64,000 nt of DNA. It comes from Isoetes taiwanensis. Lineage: Eukaryota > Streptophyta > Lycopodiopsida > Isoetales > Isoetaceae. Where the stretch lies: assembly GCA_021234155.1 (NCBI GenBank), contig JAJEKV010000126.1, forward strand, positions 2,105,771 to 2,169,770, in the 5' to 3' direction. The number at the start of each line of letters is the position of its first letter. The stretch's first letter is position 1. A program made the position numbers and the translations under genes. Shown piece after piece: positions 40,255 through 51,647 of this stretch. Below the pieces are notes generated by a model. The model had not been told where the DNA came from, searched no databases, and saw only the letters and a list, made by a program, of their open reading frames with translations.

Positions 40255-41952
40255 ATGCCGCCCAAAGGTCGTTCTGCTCCAAACTCAGGCCGGGCCACGA
40301 GAGAAGATGCTCAAGGTCAGTATTGTCATTCATTCATTGTTCATTGCTCTGATTAGTGTGCAGTGTTAGCTCTGTATTTACTGTCAATAAATCTTCTGCC
40401 TATACTCCTAGCTATTATTTCTGTAGCAGTGACTTAAATTTCTATAGCTGCTCACACTCCTGTCTAACATTTCTTTAGCTGCTCATTTCTGCAGTGACTT
40501 GAATTTGCATCTGCATAATTAATGTCCTTCCTGTGTTAAATTGTCCTACTCGTGATTAACTATTCTGTCTAGAATTTGTCCACCTGTTTGTAAATTAGTA
40601 TGACCGTGTTTAGTCGGCCTGCCTTCGAGTGACTGTTTGGCGTGCTGTAATTGCCACGCCTTTTGAGTGCATGTCTGTGATTGGCGACTGTATGCCATTC
40701 TGTACTTTAGCCTGGCCGGAATGGATGACCACTCGAAATTGCGCTAAGCGTGTATTGCACCCTCGTTTGCAGGGAAGAAGAGACAAAACCGATTGATAGT
40801 TCCTACACCTCCTCCAAAGAAAGCAAGAGGCTCGGAAGATACTCCAAATGACTCCAGCTCCACGAAGAAAAAGAAAGCCTAATGAGGACGCAGTATCCTA
40901 TGCATTGTCGATGGATGATAGCGGATCCATTATCGAAAGGGCACCCAGATCCTCCATGCCCCGAGGAGAAGATGGATGACAAGTCTTGAGTGGTATGTTG
41001 ATGTAGGCAAAACAAATGGTAAGGTGGATCTTGTGTTACACTCGAAGAAGAAAGAGACCGATCTTATGAAGAAACAAGGTATTCTTATCACTTGTGAGGA
41101 GCAGGATGACATATGTTGTCAACTCCTAGTGGAGGTTGTGAAGAACTACAAGAAAGATCTCGTCAGATTTACACATGCCAGGGCAACTGCTTTCAAAGAT
41201 GGTCTAATGAAGAAGGACGTGAGTGTTGAGTCATATTTCAAGTATGGATGGCCTCAAAATCATCCTCACTCCGGTTTCTATTAGTGAGGGGGTGTCTGCA
41301 AAGTGAGGAGAGCTTTTTGCAGGACCTTCTCCAAGTTACTACCGGAAGAGTTGAAGCATCAAAATGATATCGGGGATGTCACGAAGATTGCTTGGACTTA
41401 GGAAAGGACATCCCGGTACCGCAATGATTTGATGGCATTTTGGCGAAAATGACTCGAAAAGAAATCGCAGCTGGAGGCAATGAGTAGGCTAGTCAAGTAT
41501 GCAGACAACTATCCACTTGGCCAATCTTTTACACATCCCATCCATGTTGACCGTCTGGTGAGATCACATAAGTCAAGTCTTGTTAGCAGGAGGTATGACC
41601 CTGAGCATGCTAGAGAAATCTTGAGGGCGATGGTGAGGAATTCAGGCCAAGTTCCTATGCCAGCAGACGTGCTTCCTTGGGATAAGAAAAAGGATGCTCC
41701 ACTCCATTGGACAACACTAGAGGAGCTTACAGTGGAGAACCCTAATGTATGCTTCCTTATTATTGACGGACAGCATTCTATTGAGGCACAACGATCCCTA
41801 TCCAACCAGGCTAAGCAAACAGGACAAACAATGTATCTGCTACATTACAACCATAGGAGGTGTCGGTTTCTAAGCCCCCATACCCCTGCAGAGGACCTAG
41901 CAGAGATTAGTGCAACATTGAACGAAATGGGCGAAGTCTTTCTTTATAAAAG
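40255..41952 (+). pseudogene. ParB/DGQHR-like N-terminal half of the large TIR-element gene
   Basis: Exon 1 (40255-40315, MPPKGRSAPNSGRATREDAQ) ends at AAG|GTCAGT. An acceptor TTGCAG at 40767-40772 continues in phase as KKRQNRLIVPTPPPKKARGS to a KKKKA basic end, a nuclear-signal-like N-terminus. Frame changes follow at about 40880 and 40970. The next blocks are SLEWYVDVGKTNGKVDLVLH (40985 onward) and, at 41480-41952, NYPLGQSFTHPIHVDRLV, then VSRRYDPEHAREILRAMVR and NPNVCFLIIDGQHSIEAQRS. The I-I-D-G-Q-H-x-x-E-A-Q motif after a short N-terminal strand-helix region is characteristic of ParB/Srx-like and DGQHR proteins. The exon ends at AAAAG|GTTAGT. Expected role: DNA binding or nuclease-like; broken in this copy. 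Confidence 0.65.
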
Positions 41953-42280
41953 GTTAGTATATTAGGTGGAATAGAGTAATCAGATATATCAAGTAGGAAT
42001 AACTGTAGTAGACTAGGTTGAGCGTGTGTCAAGGCTTGCTATTTCGCGCCGGGCGTGTATCCATGCTGCCAATTCGCGCCTGGCGTGTATTCGTCCCAGC
42101 GATCTGGTTGGCTGCATGAATCTGCCGCCCGAAGCGTTTTGATCGGCGCGGATTACATGCCGGTTCATACTGGCGTGTATTCGTCCGCTAATTGTCGGCA
42201 TGAATAGGCGCCACGCCGCCGAATTGGCACGCGCTGGGTTTTATCGTTTCCTTATTATCCCATTTTGCTTGATCTAAAAG
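41953..42280 (+). other. Probable intron with CG-rich palindromic motifs
   Basis: Lies between donor GTTAGT (41953) and a possible acceptor TAAAAG (42280). It contains four copies of a TTCGCGCCTGGCGTGTATTC-like word at 42030-42200 and similar GGCGCC words. The same motif is found at 38.5-38.95 kb within the element. Splicing is inferred only from the break in the coding signal. Confidence 0.5.
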
Positions 42281-44302
42281 CGGTTCATTTTGCCCCTGCT
42301 CATATTGGTGACATGCTTTCTTTATTAAATGCGGCCCTTACGTGGAACAACTCCGTCATGCCCGCCCGGCAATGGATAGAATATGGAAGACCCCTGCAAA
42401 CAAAACAAAGCGAGGAGGAGCGAAGTCTGAGGAGTTTAAGGCATTGGAAAAGAACTTGGCTCGAGACTATCATCCAAGATAAGAAACCAAGGGCAAAAAG
42501 ACGGGAAAAAAAGCTGGGGAGGAAGCGGTGAGGCGTGCAGGGCGGCTTCGAGAGGTCCTACGATGCCTACAAGATCGTCTTCGCTAAGGGCGAAGTGCCG
42601 GCGGAACGAAGTTACAGGATGCTTATGCTCGTAAAAGCGGCTACCGGACCCAATGGGAAGAGTGCCTCCTCAAGATACTTCAATATTTGATCTGAAGACT
42701 ACCGAGATGAGGAAAGTACAGGGCCTTCAAAATGATGAAATCATTTGGTTGTTAAATCAATGCATAAACAAAGAAGTTCTGTACAAGAAGGCTTCTTCAG
42801 TTAAGGACAAAATGTCCTTCATTGATTGTTGCATTCATATAAAGAACATGCGAGTTATGAAGGTAGCAGTTGGTGAAGAACTTCAGAAGCTATCTGGTGA
42901 TGTAACATTGCCTGAACTCGGCCTGCTAGACAAGTATGATGTGTCTGCTGGTGACATCAAGAAATATGTCTTTTGGTCGAAGGAGTTTCTGCAAAACAGG
43001 AAATCAAAGAACCAACAGCATACCGCAAAACTATCAGATAAGGTGATGGCTGAGCTGAGAAGAAAGGTTGCCGTCCTAAAAGATGTTGGTGGTGACTTAC
43101 CTGCACTCCAATACCTGGTCTCTACTGGCTATAAAGATCTCCTACCCGATACAACAATAGGCCCTCGTAATATTTCTCTGTTTGTATTAGATAGCAGGAC
43201 TGCAAAAGGAAAGAAGGGGATGACTCAACAGGAGTACAACAGTTTCTTTAGTAGCTACATAGGCTTAACAACTCAGAAGCTCTTTACTATTGTCATCATA
43301 TCCCCCCCAGGAGAGCCTCATATGCATGCTTTGGTGGCTTCATACGACTTGGAATGCCTAAAGGTCGTTAGAGAAGGTTCTCTTCTTTTTGAGACAAAGG
43401 ATACTGATCTGAGGATGCAGTTTAAAAGCGCTTGTATAATCTTCATAATGATATCCCTTGTGCCAGATGACGACTATGAGGTAACTAAGAGCAAAGGGGC
43501 ATCGGATAAAGGTGCATGGCAGTGTTTTCTTTTGGATGAACCCAACTTGAAAAATGTCTTCTACAAAGCAGATGATGAGGATGAAGCAAATGAAAGCGAG
43601 GAATTTGATGTTCCTAACCTCTACCGGAAAGACATCACTCTGGAATTGCTGACAAAAGAAAAGGGGCCCTTGAATAAACATGGGTTTGCAATCAATCTGG
43701 CAAGCTATCTTGTTGCGGCATTTGCACCACTTGATACCACTTGCTGTGAATTACATGTTGGAGGGTATATTGGTAGAGAGGCCCTGAAGACATCAAGCAG
43801 ATGTTTAAGTTTCGTCAACGATGACCAGTCCAGGGATTTCCTTGAAGTGTTTTTCGAAAAGGTACTAGCCACGGCTGATTGGGGTCCTGTCAAAGATAAA
43901 AACCCGTTGGCTTTGGTACCTTTCAAAGGGAAGACTACTAGTTCACAAAAGCCTCCAAGTGCAACTCCAGAATGTTCAAAAAGCAATGCAACCCCCGAGA
44001 AAAAGGCCGAAATGCTAGCGCGGGAATGTGAGACCATGGAGAAAAATATGAAGTCCATGCTTGATAACATTGCAACTGGTAATGTCCAACTTGGGGGTAC
44101 GACTGCAGCAGTTCCTGATACCAGCCAGGATGATCATGCAAGCTCAGATGCAACCACTGAGGTTAGGAATCAAACCCCTGTGGTAGCTTTCATAGAAGAG
44201 AACGTGTCCGAACTAAACCGTGGAGTTCATGCTTCTGACAGTAAGCATCCGGGGAGTGAAGTAGACGCTTCTGATCTACGGGGATGACGGCGACGATGAA
44301 AG
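42281..44302 (+). pseudogene. Beta-class DNA-methyltransferase-like half of the large TIR-element gene
   Basis: A bridge piece (HIGDMLSLLNAALTWNNSVM to 42531) and a frame change lead into a 544-codon open frame, 42653-44287. It contains KTTEMRKVQGLQNDEIIWLL, GPRNISLFVLDSRTAKG at the place of methyltransferase motif IV (D-P-P-Y would be expected; here LDSR), and later INLASYLVAAFAP followed by DTTCCELHVGGYIGREALKT then RCLSFVNDDQ, which fits motif I plus the following helix and acidic residue. Motif IV before motif I is the order of beta-class N6-adenine/N4-cytosine enzymes. Key catalytic residues are not conserved, so it may be a degenerate or structural relative. It ends at GAAAG|GTAATT (44303), just past a frame change. 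Confidence 0.5.
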
Positions 44303-44410
44303 GTAATTCCGCGCCGGTGCGATATGTAGCTTATTTATGAAGGATAAAACGCTTTATGTGTATTGCAGAACCACTTTTGCATGGCTAACTCTTTGTTTTC
44401 CATGGTTCAG

Positions 44411-45031
44411 GGCTCCACCTGCTTGTGACAAAATCATTGTCTTCGATCGAATGGTGTCTGTGTAAAAGCGTTTCCTAAGAAGCTTATTAACAGGGATGAC
44501 TTCGAGCAAGTCCCTCTAGAATCGAATACTAAGTGGATCTATCCTCGTCCACACTTAGAAGATATGATGAATGAGGCGTTCAGATTGTTTCGAGTTGCCA
44601 TCTGGTCCTCAATGGAACGCAGAAATGTTGATGAAGTACTTAGGGTGTTACCAGGCATGAATCGAGACTTTGTGACGATTTGGGACCAAACTAAGTGCAT
44701 AAAGTTTCCACATCCAAGAGATCCGGATGGCAAACCGGTCTTCGTTAAACATCTTGGTACTATGATGGATCAGCTTGGCATTCAAAAGAAAGAGGACATC
44801 ATAATAGTAGATGATGATGCTCTTAAGTGCTTTTTAAATCCACCAACTTATACTCCACAAGATTACTCAACAGATGAGTTTCTAGTACTATTCATGTCCA
44901 TCATGAGTGGCTTGGCTGCTGGTAAAACAGTATCAGATGTTGTCAAAACGCATCCAGAACTAGATCGGACTAAGGAGATGGATCCCTATCTTGAGAGTTA
45001 TTTGACAAAGAAAGGACTAGTCCCTCCATGA
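44411..45031 (+). pseudogene. C-terminal exon of the ParB/methyltransferase-like gene
   Basis: After the acceptor TTCAG at 44410, the sequence reads APPACDKIIVFDRMVSV, changes frame near 44463 and continues VKAFPKKLINRDDFEQVPLE, PHLEDMMNEAFRLFRVAIWS and, later, DIIIVDDDALKCFLNPP, ending at a stop at 45031 (KKGLVPP). The last 155 codons are uninterrupted. I know no domain for this tail. It ends 228 bp before the right TIR. Confidence 0.6.
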
Positions 45032-45258
45032 TGTAATCTTCATATCAAGTGAATACAATGTAAAAAGTGTTCTGTGTGTATTGATTTGTTGTTATCTACA
45101 AATGCTAATCAAACACCACATTCTTCTCACTAAAACAAGAAAATATTAAACCACCCACTACTACAATGCAAGAATTTGCAACAATGCAAAACATCATGTC
45201 ACACAACACAACACTATATTGAGAAAAGGGTATGTAAAAGTGGCGTGCTTTTGGAACA

Positions 45259-45289
45259 GACATAAATCCAATTTAAATGAATGATGGTT
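45259..45289 (-). repeat. Right 31-bp terminal inverted repeat
   Basis: Perfect reverse complement of 34081-34111, followed by CTAT. Confidence 0.9.
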
Positions 45290-45293
45290 CTAT

Positions 45294-46510
45294 TTGGGCA
45301 GAAGCATCATCGAACACAGCTGCAGCAAAGGCATTCAAAGCAGGCCGGCACCATCCTGCTCCAACCACGGCCATCTACATCCATCCGACCCATTCTCTTA
45401 GCTTCAATGGGTAGCAAAAATTTTAAGCCAGAAGAAAGAACGAAATTAAAACCCTAAACTGCAAAATGACCTGAGGAAAATGCTTGGAAGAAGAAGAAGG
45501 GTCGAGCTGGGCTGGATGACCGAGAGTTTACAGGCAGCAGCCAGTTTGGAGCAGTCACCAGCATATGCTAGGCATATGCCGGCATATACCTGGATATGCC
45601 CACATACCCACATAAACGAGGGTTTGCCCCCCTAGGGGCAACCCAAAAATCATGCTTTAGCAATGCAATAGATAAGTTGGTAATAGGTTTCATATTCAAT
45701 TTCTTCATAATCATGCTAGAGCTGGCTTCTATTCTCATCATTCTTTTCATATCCTTTTGTTTTGGCATTTAGCACATTCTATTTTCCTTTCCTGTCTTTT
45801 GTGATGGTTATGCCATCTTATTTTTCTGATTTCAGTACTTAGGCATTCATCTTTTAATCCAACAGCCATGATTGATGATATCCAAATTGTTATTTGGCAA
45901 GGTAACTTGTAACTTTATTTTTTGTGATGCTCATGCTCTAGTTCTGTGATATGGCCCTGGCCATCTATAATATAGCTATTGCCTCAAAATTGGATGCTCT
46001 CTCATAATGGTACTTAAAATTAGACTATTTCTAAGTGGTACATTAGAATTAGAGGATAGGATAGATAGATAGGATAGAGTATTTTATCGTCCCATTGATC
46101 GGACAGGCCATCAGACTTATGTAGTGCCCACAAATCTTCTTATACAAGAAGGACTACTAGCCATGTGACACTTGAATATGTAGCCATCCTATGGGCTAGA
46201 ATTGTTCTTTAATATCCCGGACCCCCGCTTTCCATTGGTTTCATGGCCATGCAGGAGGGGATCGTTCCTTAAGGCTTTGAGCCAAATTTATTGGGCTTTG
46301 CTCTTCCCGCATATATTGCTTCTGAACCAGAGTATATGCCCTTCTCCATCTCTGCACTTTGTTAATAATCTTGCACGAATTGTCTCCCCTAATTTTCCTG
46401 GTTTCTCGCATTCTACCATAGCTATATTAATGGTTCTTGTTAGCATTATAGCTGGGTGTATCCCTCTCCGTATCTATGTTGTATTCCCAATTAGCGCTCC
46501 CTCCTCAACC
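45294..46510. other. No gene seen; dispersed repeat and a (GATA)-like tail
   Basis: 45555-45650 is a copy of the dispersed repeat end (cagcatatgctaggcatatg ... ggggcaacccaaaa). At 46045-46095 'aggatagatagataggatag' is followed by 'agtattttatcgtc', whose reverse complement GACGATAAAATACT resembles the LINE/SINE 3' end at 47674 and 55274. A minus-strand SINE or LINE end is therefore likely here, extending to higher coordinates. The rest is unreadable. Confidence 0.5.
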
Positions 46511-46512
46511 CC

Positions 46513-47720
46513 ATGTTTAAGGTTGTAATGCATTTCCCTCTCGACATCTCCGCTAGCATGCTATGGGATGACTGTGTGGAAAGAAGGGTCAGCGCAGGAT
46601 GGAAAGCCCTCCATGCTATGCAGAATAGTTGCTATAGAATAGACCTCTGTGATTGGGCATATAGAGCACACCTGTTCAGAGCGCTCGTTGAACCAGTACT
46701 GTTGCATGGGGTAGAGGTCTGGGATCCAACGATTAGCAAGAACACCTGGGATAAGCTAGAGAGGGTGCAAAAGGCCTTTTTGCATACAGCCTAGGTGTCA
46801 AGGACATGGTGCCTTATCCGATTTTGCTATATGAGACTGGTTTCTAGGCTCTACAATATATTCTATGGCTATGAGCGGACATCTTGCATATTTTCTATAA
46901 GGTCAATAGCATGGATGCAATGGTGTTTCCCCTAAGGCTTTGTTATTGGCACAAGGGCCACAACGGTGAAGAGAGTATGGTGGGTGCAATTGTAAAGGGA
47001 TGGTTAAACATGGTCTATAGACTACTGCAGATCGTGGCTATCCCGATGCCGAGGGACGGGAGGCGCTTGAATGAGCATTTTGCTACCACTCTGTGGAATT
47101 CAACCACTCTTGCGAAGCCTAAGACAGAGCACTACCGCTGCGGGTTAATCCAAAGACTTTGGAACATGGCCCACAACAGTACTTGAAGGCACACATATCT
47201 ATGAAGAAACGGAGAGTTATTGCCTCGGTGAGCACGGGGTCCCATCATCTCAGAAACAGGTCACTGGAGCACGGATGGAGGGCAGAGAATCCCCCGGCAT
47301 GAGAGAATATGCCAGTGTTGCCACATGCAAACAGTAGAGAATGAGCAACATGCTTTGTAGCAGTGTCTGGCATATACGCACATCTGAGCAACATATAATG
47401 ATCTTATATGCTCTGAGACACCACTGCATCACTTGCTGGCATCGCCGATGGTTGCACATCTCGCGTCCACATTTTGCAGGTCTCCACCATCAGAGTATCC
47501 ATTACGGGACAGGGGATTCAAGAGCTTACTACCAGGGTTTTTCCTCTCAGGTGGAGTTTTTTTCATCCCAGTAGTAGGGACATATTGTATAGTAGCATTG
47601 GTATTTTCAGTGTGGTTTTTATCTGCTTTGTGTAGTGCATATACCATCTCATAGGCCGGCTTGGCCGCCGCGGACGTTAAAATATCCTCCCTCCCTCCCT
47701 CCCTCCCTTCTATGCGCTAA
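46513..47720 (+). mobile_element. LINE copy A, 5'-truncated (3' end of ORF2 and tail)
   Basis: 46513-46794 reads KALHAMQNSCYRIDLCDWAY, then AHLFRALVEPVLLHGVEVWD and DKLERVQKAFLHTA, the region after the reverse-transcriptase palm in LINE ORF2. 46884-47186 continues (LRLCYWHKGHNGEESMVGAI, GRRLNEHFATTLWNSTTLA). Near 47290-47370, ERICQCCHM and VENEQHAL-x-QC form a C-C-H-C-like C-terminal zinc motif. The element ends with GGACGTTAAAATAT and a (CCCT)n tail at 47672-47715. No upstream endonuclease is present, typical of 5' truncation. Same family as copy B at 48560. Confidence 0.8.
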
Positions 47721-48555
47721 CTCTCTTGTGCTATTGTTCTGGTTGTGATTTTGTTTCCCTTCTTGTGCATGACTACCCATGTGCGTTCTGTAGCAGTCTA
47801 TGTGTAATGTATTAATCTATATAATCTATATGATTTGTCCATTATAAACTATATACGGCTATTCCAGCCTTCAAATATAGTTTGAAAATAAAATCCACCA
47901 GAATTCATTCAACAATTTAGCTTGAAAACAAAATAGAATACATCTTACTTAGCACACCAAGAAAAGTTTTCCTAATTTATACAAAAATTCGGTGTCACCA
48001 TAGCTGGATCACATTCAAGCCGATAGTTGGAGGCAGGCTAGTTAGAACAGATATTTGAAGGCAGACTAGTTGGAGTTGATAGTTGGAGGCAGACCAGTTG
48101 GGAGCAGACCAGTTGGAGCCGACTGAGGGGAACCCCACCATTGTTATGGCACAGATTCTTCCTTCTTAGTTGAGGGTTCCCCATCCTTTTTTATTTTTTC
48201 AATACCTCTGGTGAGTAGCACTCTGAATACGTATTCAATTGGATTTTTCTCACATCAATTCACGTATACCTTAGCATAATCGCCCACCAGTAGCACATGT
48301 TGATACCTTTCGAACTTATAGACTTCCCCTGCCATTTGCATAAGATTAAAGTATTTTGTTGCTCTATCCCTATCCTCTTCCCTTAATGTATCATTCTGTG
48401 GATGATGTGGCCGATCACAATGTAGGCAGTGAACTCTAGCAGAAGCCACACACGGATTCAAGCCCCTATATAGACAAAGGCATTCTCTGTTATACAGGCT
48501 TTATGGTAGAGCATCCTCAAACTCCTTGTTATAAGGAATCTAGCCGATCCAGAGC
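47721..48555. other. No gene seen between the two LINE copies
   Basis: AT-rich. It contains repeated words 'gttggaggcaga' and 'agaccagttgg' at 48025-48120. A minus-strand frame at 48255-48461 has no recognised motif. Confidence 0.45.
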
Positions 48556-48559
48556 AACT

Positions 48560-50620
48560 TTTATAACACCCATTCGGGTGTGGATAGATTGGAGCCCTAT
48601 GTCGATCTATATGATGACATACAACATCACAAACAGTTGGGCAAGGTCATGCTACTTAGAGACTTTAATGCACGCACAAGAGCTGAACAGGTCCCAAAAT
48701 TTGAGCCCTGGCAGAGGACGTCTTACAGTTGAACCCCGCAGAGGTAGCTTGGTCAAGAATATCAGATGACAACCATATTTCACGCTTTGGAAGGCAATTG
48801 TTGTTGCTGGGTAGTATCTTTGACCTGGTTATTTATAATGGGTTGGAACAATGGCCGTCTTCCAGTCGCTGCACTTGTAGACAGGAGAACCAAGGGAGCG
48901 GCTCTAGTGTGGTCGATTACGTGCTGGTCGAAGAACATGATCTGCACCTGGTTACCCATTTTTTCACTGAAACAGATACTCGGGACGAGAACTCAGACCA
49001 CCAGCCTCTGTTCGTGCATATACATTGGCAGGCTCCCCATGCACCCATTGCCTCAACACCACAAGTGCCCCGGCTACGCCTGGACTATGACCATGCAGGG
49101 GCCTATGCCCTGATGCTTGAGCATGATCTAGCGGAACTAATTACTTGCTGGCATTCTTAAGTAGCAATTGACATCCTGGGCAAAGGCAACAGACATCTGG
49201 GCCCTCACACAGGCAGGGTTTAGGTCGCGACACTCAATTATTGATCATACGTTCATATTGCGGATCCTGGTTCAAAACAACAGGAACCGACGGCGAGACA
49301 TGTATTGCTGCTTTGTGGACTTCGCAAACGCTTTTTGACACGGTGCCTCAGGAAAAGCTATGGGGAAGGTTGCAAGACCTAGGGGTCTCTGTGGATTTGC
49401 AGAATGCATTGTCGTACAGGCTATATGAGACATGTTCAGACCAGTTACATATGATAAGCTAGCCATTCGATAACAGTATCAGGGTCCGCTAAGGATGCCC
49501 TCTGTCTCTAACATTGTTTGGACTGTATAATGACAAGTTGGAAAGTTGGATTGTTGAAAATGGGGACGACGAAGCTCATTTCTTGCATCAGATTGTTAGG
49601 CAGCTCATATTTGTTGATGATGTGGACCTGCTTGCTTACATTCCAGCAGGCATGCAACACTATCTCAATGCTTTGGACACATTCTACCAAGCGACTACGA
49701 TGCGATTCTACCTGGCCCAGGCCCAGACTAAGGTGGTCTCATATCATCCTCATGTCAGCCATAGGTCCCATCCTTTAGTTACCGGGGGAAAATATGGAAG
49801 TGGCATCCATCTACATGTATTTGTGACTATAGTTGCCCTCAAGTATGCAGTGGGATGCTTCCAACCATCTATGGGTAGCAATAGATTGGAACGTGTTGTA
49901 TGCCCATGCAGAACAACAGTCACAGAGCAGAGTTATATGACTGGGCCCATCAGTCACATCACCTATTCAAAGTCTTGGTGGAGCCTGTCCTTTTATATGG
50001 GGTCAAGGTCTGTGGCTTCGTGGTGTCCCTTGCTACTTGGAATGATTTGGAGCCAGTAGAGAAAGCCTTCTTGGCCTGAGCACTAAGGGTGAAGTCCACG
50101 GTTCCATATCAGATCCTGCGACAAGGATAGGTTTCTTATCTCTTCAAAATGTAGCTCTAGATTGGCACATCGTCTATTTTCAGAAGATGATCACTATGGA
50201 TGATGCTTGCCTCCCTAGCCTAGTTTATGCCATCCAATGGGACCACAATGCGCCAAAGACAGAGGTAGATTGCCATAGCTTGAGATAGTACCTTGATGCC
50301 TTCTTCCTCAGCAAGCTCTGGGATGCCAGCACTCTTGAATGGGTCAAGGTAGCACATTACTAGTGCCACGTGAATTCCTCATTGGAGCGGGACTCGTAAT
50401 ACTTCCTGGTGTACCCATTTGCCTATGAAAAAGTGTTGACTCATTGCCTCAATCTGCATAGGTGCACACCTTCTCTGCATTAAGACGGGGAGTTATTGGG
50501 AAAGAACAGCAGAACATGCTCTGTAGATGGTGTTAAACGGGGGCCGTTGAAGATGAATACTATACCCTACAGGGATCTCTGGCATATGATCAAATCTGGG
50601 CATGCTATACTGAGTTGGTC
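48560..50620 (+). mobile_element. LINE copy B (endonuclease and reverse transcriptase relics)
   Basis: 48560-48720 reads DRLEPYVDLYDDIQHHKQLG followed by KVMLLRDFNARTRAEQ, the G-D-F-N-A-R-T motif of AP-type endonucleases with the Gly changed. 48780-49160 gives GSGSSVVDYVLVEEHDLHLV and ENSDHQPLFVHIHW, the C-terminal D-Y and S-D-H motifs. 49300-49450 gives FDTVPQEKLWGRLQDLGVSV, an RT block, and 49590-49640 gives RQLIFVDDVDLLAY with the V-D-D active site. 49930-50090 gives LYDWAHQSHHLFKVLVEPVL, matching copy A. Many stops and frameshifts; inactive. Confidence 0.85.
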
Positions 50621-51200
50621 AAGCCTGGCCAACTGCTACACATGATACTCAGCGCATTTTTAGTCCAGATGCTAGGATCATATATCCAAGAGGTCATAGA
50701 TCTGCGGGACCAACTTTGTCCCCGGACACACGCATAACTTAAATTTATCTTGTCTAAGTTTTTGCAGTAGTGGTCTTCTTCTTGAGTACATGCAAAAATT
50801 CTTGCAAACCTATTGCTACCGCACATGACTTCGAGAGCCATGATGATATTACTGAAGAGCGCCTTTACCAAAATTTTTTTGCTCTAGGCAGGTAGGGTCG
50901 GATATATCTCACATATTTTCTTTGATGAAGTAAGAGCACATATATACTACTATGATGGAAAGTTTGATACATGGCCATATAAGAGAGCTGGACGGATGAT
51001 CAGGACATGGGAAAAAAGATGCTTCCAGCAGTGAGGCACAAATGGCAAGATCCTCTGCAGGGTTTGGTTATGCATGAAATTTGAGAATATGGTGTCAATA
51101 AAAGCATCTACTAGATTTATAGTGATGGAGCCTGAGATGTTTTTATAGCCCAGCCTCCCTAGCATGATTTTTATGGTTGGTCCTAAAAGCATAAGATCAC
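50621..51200. other. No gene seen
   Basis: No recognisable protein, RNA or repeat. Minus-strand frames 50605-50871 and 50950-51192 lack motifs. Confidence 0.4.
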
Positions 51201-51647
51201 TGTAACGGGCCCTCGAGTATTCAAACCTTGAATGTGCCTGTGGGGCATTCCCAAAACACTGACATAAATAGGTAGAAGCGACTACTCATAAACGTCTAGA
51301 CGGTTTTGCCCAGTTGATTAAGGGCATGTCGGTTAGGAACGTTACATTTGGTATCAGAGCAGGTCTCGAGTTCGAGTCTCCATGGGTGCCTATATGCATG
51401 GGTAATTTGCAAAGACTTAGTAATCATTGTGACGGTATGACATAGACATGGTATAGTCTTGGATGCTCGAGGACGAGCATAGTTCTAGTGGGAGAGACTG
51501 TAACGGGCCCATGGTAGACTGCTCGAGTATTCGAACCTTAAATGTGCATGTGGGGCATTCCCGAGACACCGACATAAATGGGTAGAAGCGACTACTCATA
51601 AACGTCTAGACGGATTTGCCCAGTTGGTTAAGGGCATGTCGGTTAAC
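51201..51647 (+). mobile_element. TRIM-like miniature LTR retrotransposon
   Basis: A 146-bp LTR (51201-51346, TGTAACGGGCCC ... AACGTTACA) is followed by primer-binding site TGGTATCAGAGC (51349-51360), about 150 bp without coding capacity, a polypurine tract GTGGGAGAGAC (51488-51498) and a second LTR (51499-51647) lacking its last few bases. This is the layout of terminal-repeat retrotransposons in miniature. The second LTR is cut where the next LTR array begins at 51648. Confidence 0.88.

Larger units (their letters stand above)
34081..45289. mobile_element. 11.2-kb TIR transposon encoding DUF7869, CACTA-type, acidic and ParB/methyltransferase-like proteins
   Basis: The left end 34081-34111 (AACCATCATTCATTTAAATT...) is repeated perfectly over 31 bp in inverted orientation at 45259-45289. 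The flanking 4 bp are identical, CTAT (34077-34080 and 45290-45293), consistent with a target duplication. Between the TIRs all recognisable genes run outward from the middle: leftwards a DUF7869-type gene (37112-34256) and a short CACTA-type gene (39842-39404); rightwards an acidic gene (about 37684-38147) and a long ParB/methyltransferase-like gene (40255-45031). CG-rich imperfect palindromes recur inside. The ends lack the CACTA terminus, so despite CACTA-like content I cannot place the superfamily. Frameshifts make this copy inactive. Confidence 0.8.

Noticed and set aside
34081-45289. Canonical CACTA (En/Spm) transposon
   Set aside because: One gene looks CACTA-like, but the TIRs start AACCATC, the apparent target duplication is 4 bp rather than 3 bp, and no TNP2-type transposase is recognisable.
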